9,157 nucleotides of DNA from Calditrichia bacterium. GTDB taxonomy: Bacteria; Calditrichota; Calditrichia; RBG-13-44-9. Below are positions 1 to 5,604 of the stretch, piece after piece. The stretch is taken from positions 1 to 9,157 of the forward strand of contig JALXCH010000032.1 of the NCBI GenBank assembly GCA_026991005.1, read 5' to 3'. Each line of letters begins with the position of its first letter. Within the stretch, counting starts at the first letter, position 1. The translations under genes were made by a program, and so were the position numbers. The notes beneath the pieces are model-generated. The model had not been told where the DNA came from, ran no database searches, and was given only the letters and a program-made list of their open reading frames with translations.

Positions 1-1249
1 AGCGCTGGTCGTAGAGGGCACTAAAGCGAATTTTCAGCACCGGAGAGGCATGCAGGGTCAATTTCCCGAAGAAATTGTAGTAATTATTCCAGCCCAATCC
101 CACCCAGCCGCGGTAGATGTCCACCGGATTAATGGTACGCCCGTCCGGGCCGCGTACCTTTTTCCAGTTGTGGCCAAGATTTTTTTGCACCGAATCCAGT
201 TCCCCATATTTCAGGTAGCCGGAAATGATTTCCTGCGAGGTGGGCAAGGTGAGGGTGGAATCGGGAACACCGTCGTTATTGGTATCCAGTTGAATGGTGC
301 GGTAATCGTTCCACAAAATATTGTCGAACTCCAGGGTGGTTCCCCGCTGCCAGTTTACTTCTCCGGAAAAGAAAAAAGTTAATTTTTTGGCGGTGAAGGG
401 GACGGTACCGCTCCAGGAGCCCTGGAAATTTTGCCGCCGCAGGGCGTTGCCTTTGGCTGTGGTCAGCGCCGAAACGCCGAAGGGCTGGGAAGTATAGTAG
501 CGCAGGGAACCGGAGGTTCGCACCCGGCCTTCGCGGGTGGAGAGGTTAATCACCCCCGAAAGGGCATTGCCGTATTTGGCACTGAATCCACCAGCTTCGA
601 TGGAAATTTGCTCAATGGCAGCTTTGCTAATCTGGGTGCCAAATCCACCAAAAATGGGATTGGAGACCTTCACCCCGTCAATCATCAGCGCCACTTCGTT
701 GTTGCGTCCCCCGCGCAGACGAATATCGTCAATACCGCGGATGTTGTACCCGGCCTTGGCGTTGGGAGTATTGGTGAGCACCGAAACATTGGATTGGGTG
801 GAAAGAATCTCCTGCAAATTTTCGATGGGCATCTCCCGGATTTCTTCGGCGCTCATGGTGGTAATTTTGGCCGTAGCATCTTTTTGAATCAGCGGTCGTT
901 CTGCCACCACCTCGATGGCTTCGCCCAGCTCCAGCGCTTTTTCTTTTAAAACAAACTTCACCCGGGTGGTTAAATCGGGCTGCACCATTACATTTTTCAA
1001 TTTCATCGTCTGGTAGCCAATGTAGGAAGCTGTTAGAGTGTAGGTGCCCGGCGGGACGTTGAGGATAAGGAACTGGCCATCTTCATCGGTGCTGGCGCCA
1101 AGGTAAGTCCCTTCGACAATGATGTTTACGCCAATCAGAGGATTTCCATCTTTATCGGTAACCACCCCGGTAATTTTCCCGGGAATTTGTGCCCAGAGGG
1201 CGGTGCTCCAGAGCAGGAAGGAAAGAACGTATAGGGATTTTCGAACCAT
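1..1249 (-). CDS. TonB-dependent receptor, N-terminal part (runs off left edge)
   Basis: Outer-membrane beta-barrel receptor that imports a ligand with energy from TonB; the substrate cannot be read from the sequence. 416 codons are visible from the ATG at 1249, with no stop before the window edge. Residues 1-20 form a signal peptide (MVRK, then a hydrophobic core, ending ALWA before QIPG). Residues about 24-105 are a carboxypeptidase-regulatory-like beta-sandwich (GVVTDKDGNPLIGVN; STDEDGQFLILNVPPGTY). Residues about 115-240 are the plug domain (RLRGGRNNEVALMIDGVKV; GGFSAKYGNALSGVINLST). The start of the barrel follows, with aromatic-rich strands. About half of the barrel is missing beyond the edge. 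It is divergent from the peroxiredoxin gene and has its own promoter at 1284-1312. The ribosome-binding site is weak (GGA 11-13 bases before the ATG), but the signal peptide fixes this start. Identification as a TonB receptor with a regulatory-like domain is firm; any finer name would be a guess. Confidence 0.93.
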   Translation of the reverse strand, partial: MVRKSLYVLSFLLWSTALWAQIPGKITGVVTDKDGNPLIGVNIIVEGTYLGASTDEDGQFLILNVPPGTYTLTASYIGYQTMKLKNVMVQPDLTTRVKFVLKEKALELGEAIEVVAERPLIQKDATAKITTMSAEEIREMPIENLQEILSTQSNVSVLTNTPNAKAGYNIRGIDDIRLRGGRNNEVALMIDGVKVSNPIFGGFGTQISKAAIEQISIEAGGFSAKYGNALSGVINLSTREGRVRTSGSLRYYTSQPFGVSALTTAKGNALRRQNFQGSWSGTVPFTAKKLTFFFSGEVNWQRGTTLEFDNILWNDYRTIQLDTNNDGVPDSTLTLPTSQEIISGYLKYGELDSVQKNLGHNWKKVRGPDGRTINPVDIYRGWVGLGWNNYYNFFGKLTLHASPVLKIRFSALYDQR

Positions 1250-1268
1250 TATCGTTTTTCCAACATGT

Positions 1269-1283
1269 TATGGTCACACCATA
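1269..1283. promoter_or_regulatory. Candidate operator: perfect inverted repeat at the receptor start site
   Basis: TATGGT, spacer CAC, ACCATA: a perfect 6-bp inverted repeat directly abutting the predicted -10 box and covering the predicted transcription start. A repressor bound here would block RNA polymerase. A second short palindrome, AACATGTT (1262-1269), touches it. The regulator is unknown; TonB receptors are commonly regulated by ligand or metal, but nothing here identifies one. Confidence 0.4.
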
Positions 1284-1312
1284 AAAGTATGGAAATAAAA
1301 GGAAATTGTCAA
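1284..1312 (-). promoter_or_regulatory. Sigma70-like promoter of the TonB receptor gene
   Basis: On the minus strand TTGACA (1312-1307) is a perfect -35 box. Seventeen bases later comes TACTTT (1289-1284) as -10. The same -10 extended, TACTTTTA, also matches 7 of 8 positions of the Bacteroidota-type TAnnTTTG box. The start of transcription would fall near 1277, about 28 bases before the ATG. Prediction by eye only. Confidence 0.6.
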
Positions 1313-1329
1313 GAAAAATCTAGAGGAAT

Positions 1330-1339
1330 TTTCCGGAAA
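1330..1339. promoter_or_regulatory. Short palindrome upstream of the receptor promoter
   Basis: TTTCCGGAAA is a perfect 10-bp palindrome centred about 22 bp upstream of the -35 box of the receptor gene, a position where an activator could bind. Palindromes of this length arise by chance, so this is weak. Confidence 0.2.
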
Positions 1340-1472
1340 TTGAGGAGAAAAAGGGTGGTTTTTACGTATTTCGGTACAATATCATCATTTAGTTTTTCTC
1401 CTGTGAAAAATTAACGGGAGGTGGCATCAGGGTCTGGTGTAACTTCAGCTATTGTTTCGCTCCGCTGCGAAG

Positions 1473-2138
1473 ACCATGAGATAACAAAAGTACTGCAGAA
1501 ATTAAATAATGCTCCTCTGCGAACTTTGCGCCTTCGCTGCGTTCTTTGCGGTTCTAAGAACTAACCGCAATGTGCGCAAAGGTGGCGCAAAGGACGCTAA
1601 GAAACGCCTAAATGAACAATCCCAAAAAATTCTCAAATTCTTTTAAAACCATGAGAAAACAAAAGCATTGCAGAAATTAATTTAATCAAATAATTATCCT
1701 CTGCGAACTTTGCGCCTTCACTGCGTGCTTTGCGGTTTAAAAATTAACTGCAACGTGCGCAAAGATGGCGCAGAGGACACTAAAAACTCTCAAATTACAA
1801 ATCCCAAAAAAACAAATCCCAAGTTCTTTTAACGCCAAGAGATAACAAAAGCATTGCAGAAACTAATTTGATCAAATAACTATCCTCTGTGAACTTTGCG
1901 TCTTCACTGCGGTCTTTGCGGTTTAAAAATTAACCGCAACGTGCGCAAAGGTGGCGCAAAGGACACTAAAAACTCTCAAATTACAAATCCCAAAAAACAA
2001 ATCCCAAGTTCTTTTAACGCCAAGAGATAACAAAAGCATTACAGAAATTAATTTAATCAAATAATTATCCTCTGCGAACTTTGCGCCTTCGCTGCGTGCT
2101 TTGCGGTTCTAAGAATTAACCGCAATGTGCGCAAAGAT
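1473..2138. repeat. Four-copy degenerate ~185-bp intergenic repeat with hairpin cores
   Basis: Copies begin near 1473, 1648, 1834 and 2019 (spacing 175, 186 and 185 bp). Each opens with a CCATGAGATAAC or GCCAAGAGATAAC-like block, then AAAAGCATTGCAGAAATTAA, then a G/C-rich core and an A-rich linker containing CAAATCCCAA. Copies 2 to 4 are very similar; copy 1 is more diverged and copy 4 stops after its core. The cores are built from TTTGCG/CTGCG words every 9-11 bp and are self-complementary. In copy 1, CTTTGCGCC (1524-1532) pairs with GGCGCAAAG (1584-1592), and inside it TTGCGGTT (1546-1553) pairs with AACCGCAA (1563-1570). No reading frame is conserved and the region lies between two divergent genes. 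From memory, similar TTTGCG-type repeats occur between genes in Bacteroidota-like genomes; their role is not known to me. Confidence 0.85.
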
Positions 2139-2210
2139 CGCGATGGATAACAATTAAATTAGATAAACCATTGCTTAATTTACAATATTTCTGAATTAGG
2201 TCATCTTTTG

Positions 2211-2252
2211 TTATTTGTTATTTGGGATTTGTTATTTGTCATTTGGGATTTG
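2211..2252. repeat. Tandem 21-bp repeat, two copies
   Basis: Two adjacent 21-bp units (2211-2231 and 2232-2252) differ at a single base. Each is a string of TTATTTG / TTTGGGATTTG words. The word CAAATCCCAAA, the reverse complement of TTTGGGATTTG, recurs in the linkers of the 185-bp repeats (about 1797-1822 and 1983-2008), so the two repeat families share a component in opposite orientation. Confidence 0.7.
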
Positions 2253-2382
2253 GTAATTAAATTGTTATTACCATGAATAATATTTTTTCATTCTTTCCGC
2301 CGGAATTTATTGCAACTTTTATTTCCCATGTTAATCTAATATTTTGAATTTGAAGTACAATCAGTATCCACAAACAAATACC

Positions 2383-2391
2383 AAGGAGGAG
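2383..2391 (+). promoter_or_regulatory. Strong ribosome-binding site of the peroxiredoxin gene
   Basis: AAGGAGGAG ends four bases before the ATG at 2396, so the AGGAGG core (2384-2389) lies 6 bases from the start. This fixes the start codon and shows that the hydrophobic N-terminus belongs to the protein. Confidence 0.8.
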
Positions 2392-2395
2392 TGCC

Positions 2396-3130
2396 ATGTA
2401 CCAAAAACACACCTTACTTATTCTCCTGCTGGCTCTGTTACTGATTCTTCCCAATTCAGGGAAAAGTCAGGTGTTAGGAGCCTGCGGCGGCGGAGAAAAA
2501 GCGGTCAAGGCCAAAGTGGAAGTGAACGAAGAGGTAGTGGAGCAGAAAAACCTGGTAGTTCAACCCGTTCCCCTGCCCGGCCAACCCGCCATCGATTTTG
2601 AACTGCCCGCTGTGGTCGGCAACGAAATCAAAACCGTCAAACTGTCCGATTACAAAGGCATGTGGCGGGTGGTATGCTTTTATCCGGCAGACTTCACCTT
2701 TGTCTGACCGACGGAGCTGGCTGCAGTTGCAGCAAAGTACAAAGAATTGAAAAAGCTAAACGTGGAAGTGATTGCCATCAGTACCGATACGCATTTTTCC
2801 CACTGGATGTGGAAGAAAACCTCTCCCACGATTAAAAATGTGGAATTCCCCATGTGCTCCGATCCCAGCGGTGCGGTTTCCCGGGCTTATGGTGTCTGGG
2901 ATCCCAAAACCGGTTTAAACAAGCGGGGACGTTTCATCATCAATCCGGAAGGAATCGTGATGGGGGTGGAGGTTCTGGCCGAACCGATTGGTCGCAATGT
3001 GGATGAACTGATTCGTCAGATTAAAGCCATGCAGGCCGTTGCTGCCAATCCCGGTAAAGCTGCTCCCGCCGGATGGAAACCGGGCAAAAAGCTCATCGGT
3101 ACCGGAAAAGATTACATCGGGGTTTATTAA
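2396..3130 (+). CDS. Exported selenocysteine-containing peroxiredoxin (AhpC/Prx1 type), read through UGA codon 104
   Basis: Reduces hydrogen peroxide or organic peroxides with a peroxidatic selenocysteine. The full product is 244 residues. Residues 5-19 are a hydrophobic export segment followed by GKSQVLGAC; an LGAC box at Cys30 could make it a lipoprotein, otherwise it is periplasmic. Residues about 55-244 are an AhpC/Prx1 fold. The active-site motif PxxxTxxC reads P97-ADF-T101-FV-UGA104-PTE, with UGA (2705-2707) exactly where family members have the peroxidatic Cys. The frame continues intact through SDPSG, RAYGV, R177 (the likely active-site Arg in [11 protein letters not shown]), [15 protein letters not shown] and KPGK to TAA. 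A SECIS-like hairpin follows the UGA. At the usual resolving-Cys position (EVCP in AhpC) this protein has KAAP (Ala223). Other cysteines are Cys30, Cys94 and Cys154. An ordinary pipeline would call two truncated ORFs here. The alternative, a nonsense mutation or sequencing error, is much less likely given the position and hairpin. Confidence 0.92.
2705..2740 (+). promoter_or_regulatory. Bacterial SECIS-like element following the UGA codon
   Basis: Starts at the in-frame UGA (2705-2707). A perfect 5-bp stem GCTGC (2720-2724) / GCAGC (2729-2733) closes on the loop AGTT; an inner A-T pair would leave only GT exposed. The G of the loop (2726) is 19 bases after the UGA. Bacterial SECIS hairpins recognised by SelB are known to lie within the coding region roughly 16-37 bases downstream with G (GU) in a small apical loop, as in E. 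coli fdhF. The fit is good; the lower stem is weak. Confidence 0.8.
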
Positions 3131-3155
3131 AAAACAGCGCTATCTTTCTACCTAG

Positions 3156-3186
3156 AGCCCGACCTTCTCTCCGGTCGGGCTTTTTG
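3156..3186 (+). terminator. Rho-independent terminator of the peroxiredoxin gene
   Basis: AGCCCGACC (3156-3164) pairs perfectly with GGTCGGGCT (3173-3181) around an 8-base loop and runs into a T tract (3181-3185), 26 bases after the stop codon. There is no A tract on the left side, so it serves the plus strand only. Confidence 0.9.
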
Positions 3187-3380
3187 GTTTTTAAGACCAA
3201 ATACCCTTTCAAAAAAACAAGATCTTTGAATTCGCAAAGTTGAATCAGAATAAATAACGTTTTTACCTATCTTCCAGTAAAAATTCGAAAACCATAGTAA
3301 ATATTGAAAATTAGAGCAAAGAGAATTTAAACCAGATATCTGGAGATTATCTGTTGTTTCTAATATTTCTATGAAATTTC

Positions 3381-3572
3381 TCAATCATATTTCTCAATAA
3401 AATATTTAAAAGAAGTATTTTTGCGTGTTGCTTCATCAATAGAGAAAAGTTTCAACACTTCCAGCATAAAATCTATTCGAGAAGTAAATTTTCGGGGAAC
3501 AATTACTCTCCTGAAAAATCTTTCGTCATCGTCCCCTTCAACCCAAACATATAGCAATTTTTACGAAGGCAT
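3381..3572 (-). pseudogene. Remnant of a small TOPRIM-like partner of the ATPase: both ends present, middle deleted
   Basis: The ATG at 3572 lies four bases after the ATPase stop, with GGAGG (3586-3582) nine bases upstream, so this was the second gene of a tight two-gene operon. It reads MPS, then TAA at codon 4 (3563-3561), then stays open for 59 codons to TGA at 3383-3381. The first part, KLLYVWVEGDDDERFFRRVI, has the acidic VEGxDDxxFF pattern at the start of TOPRIM-like and related nuclease partners of OLD-type ATPases. The second part, SRIDFMLEVLKLFSIDEA followed by NTSFKYFIEKYD, resembles what I remember as the C-terminus of the same kind of protein, which is normally a few hundred residues long. 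The ends appear joined near VPRKF, implying an in-frame internal deletion plus a nonsense change (an AAA to TAA change would explain codon 4). The family assignment is from memory; the decay is read directly. Confidence 0.6.
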
Positions 3573-3576
3573 ACCA

Positions 3577-4827
3577 TCATACCTCCAGCAAATTCTGGAC
3601 ATAAAGTTCTTCAATTCCGATATCATTTTTCAGGAAGCTTTTAACCTCTTCTTTATCTGAAGGGCGAGAAATTGTTGAGAATCCATTTTTATACCGGGAA
3701 ACAAGCAATATGTTTTCTAATCCCGCATACTTTACAAATTCCGGATTATGGGTCGTCACTAAAATCTGCTTCTGTCGGGAAGCATCTTTCATCATTTCTA
3801 CAATTTTAGAAATTAAATGCGGGTGGATGTTTCGCTCGGGTTCCTCAATAATTATAAATGGTTTTTTCTCAAAATATAAAGCTAAGATAAGTGCCGTCAT
3901 ATTAATTGTTCCATCAGAAATTAATGATGCCGGCAGATATTTATTCTTGAAGTAGGATTCACTTAACTTGAAAAGCAATGATTTATCGGCAAACTTCTCC
4001 ACATTTAGATTCTCTACAAAGGGTAACAGTTCTTTTACCAGATTAAAGAGCTTTCGCTTTCTTTCTCTATTCTCAATAATATTTTTGAGAACAATGGAGA
4101 GATTGTTTGCATCTTCTTCCAATTCAGCTTTTCCTGTAATGGGAGTTGCTTTTTTAGGAAGTTTGGGATCAAAATCATATATTGAAATTGCACTATTTAT
4201 ACTTTCTAACGGAGATAGTATAAAAAAAGGAGTTTCCATAAGAAGAGTATGAGCTGGTATTTTTTCTTCTTGTAAAAACGGTGGAAATATGTTTTCTATT
4301 TTTAATTCTACCCCTTCCGGTTTATTCATATTTATTTTAACCTTCCCATTATTACGAGAAATAATTATTTTGCCTTTACCAAACTTTTTTTCCTCTTTAA
4401 TCTCTTGCCTAATTTTTTCTAATTTAACAAATTCCAATTCTTGAATTAATATGTCCTTTACAATTTTAAATCCCGAACCTTTTTTATGAAATTTTAATGC
4501 AAATTCATAGATTGTATTATAAATTCTTAAACCGATTATACCCATTTTTATACGTTGAACCATCCTGACTTCACTGTCAGAAACAATTCTTATAGAGAGA
4601 TCTTCCCCAGCTCCAATATTCATATTCCTGATGTATTCCGTACCTCCTTGTAATGAGATTGCATTATCTAATCCTGAAGTGGCTATATCCCTTAAAAATT
4701 TAAAAATGCTCACAAAATTAGATTTACCAGAAGCGTTGGCACCAACCAACACATTAAAATTTCCCAGTTCAATTTTCAAATCTTTAAAACTTTTAAAATT
4801 TCTTATTTCCACGCTTTTTATGCTCAT
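3577..4827 (-). CDS. AAA-family ATPase, OLD/RecF-like (AAA_15/AAA_21 type)
   Basis: Predicted cytoplasmic ATPase of the SMC/ABC-like class, 416 residues. The N-terminus (SIKSVEIRNFKSFKDLKIEL) is the usual start of this class. Walker A is GANASGKS (29-36), the ABC-like signature is SDGT (304-307), Walker B is FIIIEEPE (324-331), and the switch histidine is H360 in TTHNPE. Residues about 60-290 form the variable insert, charged and Lys/Glu-rich. There is no TOPRIM domain at the C-terminus, unlike full OLD nucleases, so it probably worked with a separate effector; the remnant of one follows four bases downstream. GGAGG (4840-4836) lies 8 bases before the ATG. The gene appears intact and is much more AT-rich than the genes at both window ends, suggesting acquisition by transfer. 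ATPases of this type paired with small TOPRIM-like proteins occur in phage-defence systems (PARIS is one example). That role is inferred from context, not shown. Confidence 0.85.
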   Translation of the reverse strand: MSIKSVEIRNFKSFKDLKIELGNFNVLVGANASGKSNFVSIFKFLRDIATSGLDNAISLQGGTEYIRNMNIGAGEDLSIRIVSDSEVRMVQRIKMGIIGLRIYNTIYEFALKFHKKGSGFKIVKDILIQELEFVKLEKIRQEIKEEKKFGKGKIIISRNNGKVKINMNKPEGVELKIENIFPPFLQEEKIPAHTLLMETPFFILSPLESINSAISIYDFDPKLPKKATPITGKAELEEDANNLSIVLKNIIENRERKRKLFNLVKELLPFVENLNVEKFADKSLLFKLSESYFKNKYLPASLISDGTINMTALILALYFEKKPFIIIEEPERNIHPHLISKIVEMMKDASRQKQILVTTHNPEFVKYAGLENILLVSRYKNGFSTISRPSDKEEVKSFLKNDIGIEELYVQNLLEV

Positions 4828-4840
4828 TTTTTAAACCTCC

Positions 4841-5110
4841 TATTGAAACCAAAAGTAAACAGCGTCCGGCGGATCTGCTATTTTAAGTATAAAATAAAAA
4901 AAAAATCCGCAATTGTGAAACAGATATCGAAATTTTAGATAATCAGGAAAGTATTATAGCGAGATTCCTCTTTATATCGTCCCGTTAAGTTTTCCTATCA
5001 TATATTTAAACCCACGGCAACCAGATAGTGGGAAAGGAACTGCACTTACACAGATTCCACAATTTATGACAGAAATTCTGCACGTTCCAGCATCGTAATC
5101 GCAAAATGTT
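4841..5110. other. Non-coding AT-rich stretch with possible further toxin debris
   Basis: No convincing gene on either strand. The segment 4978-5001 matches 5126-5149 (inside the truncated toxin) at 19 of 24 bases in the same orientation. On the minus strand it reads MIGKLNGT, against MVGKLKET in the toxin fragment. This may be a piece of a second, older RelE-like gene, but stops interrupt every frame. Confidence 0.3.
4886..4912 (-). promoter_or_regulatory. Possible promoter of the ATPase operon
   Basis: On the minus strand TTGCGG (4912-4907) and TATACT (4891-4886) are separated by 15 bases that include a run of ten T. The -10 is good, the -35 mediocre and the spacing short, so this is tentative. 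It would give a leader of about 50 bases. Confidence 0.3.
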
Positions 5111-5266
5111 TTAAAAATAAGCACTCGTCTCCTTTAGTTTACCTACCATTACGGGACGCTGATTTTCCCATAGCGTATCGATAGCCACAGCAATCCAATA
5201 CTTGATTTTGCACATTAAAGAATGGAACTTTTTCACCGCAGAAGTGGCGCATTCGATTTCATACAT
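5111..5266 (-). pseudogene. Truncated RelE/ParE-type toxin
   Basis: The ATG at 5266 overlaps the antitoxin stop by eight bases, the usual translational coupling of toxin to antitoxin. 51 residues are readable: MYEIECATSAVKKF at the start, then KIKYWIAVAIDTLWEN, then QRPVMVGKLKETS, ending at TAA (5113-5111). This matches the N-terminal half of RelE/ParE-type ribonuclease or gyrase toxins, which usually run to about 85-95 residues and continue after KLKGT-S with a YRIRVGDYRIIYEI-like strand pair carrying catalytic residues. That part is absent: after the stop no frame gives it clearly. Substitutions such as NQRPVM for the usual NPRP also point to relaxed selection. The protein, if made, should be inactive. 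Assignment to the superfamily is confident; RelE versus ParE is not resolvable. Confidence 0.7.
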
Positions 5267-5456
5267 TGCCTCGCGGCTTCTCCTCTTTTTTCATCTCAGC
5301 CTTAAGCTCTTCCCAGGGTACAGTCGGTTCATTTCGACGTGATTCGGAAATAAGGACGTCGTAAATATCTTCCCAAATTTCTCCCCATTCTTTCAGGTTA
5401 ATGAGAACAGCTGTTTTCTTGCCTTTATCATCAACAACGAATTGAATACCTTTCAT
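5259..5456 (-). CDS. Type II antitoxin of a RelBE/Phd-like module
   Basis: A 65-residue protein, presumed to bind and neutralise the toxin encoded directly downstream and to repress its own promoter. It starts MKGIQFVVDDKGKKTAVLI, a short beta-rich N-terminus, followed by LKEWGEIWEDIYDVLISESR, an amphipathic helix, and an acidic/basic tail, PWEELKAEMKKEEKPRGNV. This pattern is familiar from small antitoxins found next to RelE-type toxins; the family assignment is from memory of similar sequences. AAGGAG (5470-5465) lies 8 bases before the ATG. The frame is intact although its toxin is truncated. A 7-bp-arm palindrome in the leader (5485-5500) is a candidate autoregulatory site. Confidence 0.8.
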   Translation of the reverse strand: MKGIQFVVDDKGKKTAVLINLKEWGEIWEDIYDVLISESRRNEPTVPWEELKAEMKKEEKPRGNV

Positions 5457-5484
5457 AACTTTAACTCCTTGAATTTTGGCCGGG

Positions 5485-5500
5485 TATGTTAACTAACATA
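5485..5500. promoter_or_regulatory. Candidate operator of the antitoxin-toxin operon
   Basis: TATGTTA, spacer AC, TAACATA: perfect 7-bp arms, 29 bases upstream of the antitoxin ATG. Antitoxins of this class usually bind such palindromes in their own control region. Confidence 0.45.
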
Positions 5501-5562
5501 ATTGACCTAAATGAAGTTCCTTTGAATGGTGAAGAAATAATAATAAGTACAGTAACTATATT

Positions 5563-5591
5563 AGTATAACCGTTTTAAAATAATATGCTAA
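5563..5591 (-). promoter_or_regulatory. Predicted promoter of the antitoxin-toxin operon
   Basis: On the minus strand TTAGCA (5591-5586), exactly 17 bases, then TATACT (5568-5563, five of six consensus bases). It lies between the stop of the small membrane-protein gene and the antitoxin, giving a leader of about 100 bases that contains the palindrome at 5485-5500. Prediction by eye. Confidence 0.4.
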
Positions 5592-5604
5592 TAATGATTG
5601 AAAT

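Noticed and set aside
50..949. Plus-strand open frames opposite the receptor gene
   Set aside because: They are antisense shadows of a clearly coding minus-strand frame with domains and signal peptide; they lack ribosome-binding sites and recognisable motifs.
1473..2138. CRISPR array
   Set aside because: Four regularly spaced repeats, but the units are about 185 bp, the spacers are part of the repeat, and no cas genes are present.
2257..2454. 65-residue minus-strand frame overlapping the start of the peroxiredoxin
   Set aside because: It is antisense to the ribosome-binding site and signal peptide of a confident gene and has no recognisable features.
2396..2707. Nonsense mutation or sequencing error splitting an ordinary peroxiredoxin
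   Set aside because: A random stop landing exactly on the catalytic Cys codon and followed by a correctly placed hairpin is improbable, and the remainder of the frame is undamaged. Not excluded without genome data.
3148..3384. 78-residue minus-strand frame
   Set aside because: Its end lies inside the peroxiredoxin terminator and its start lies inside the remnant gene; low-complexity AT-rich sequence explains it.
3421..3660. 79-residue plus-strand frame
   Set aside because: It is antisense to the TOPRIM-like remnant and the ATPase end; the minus-strand reading has recognisable motifs and this one does not.
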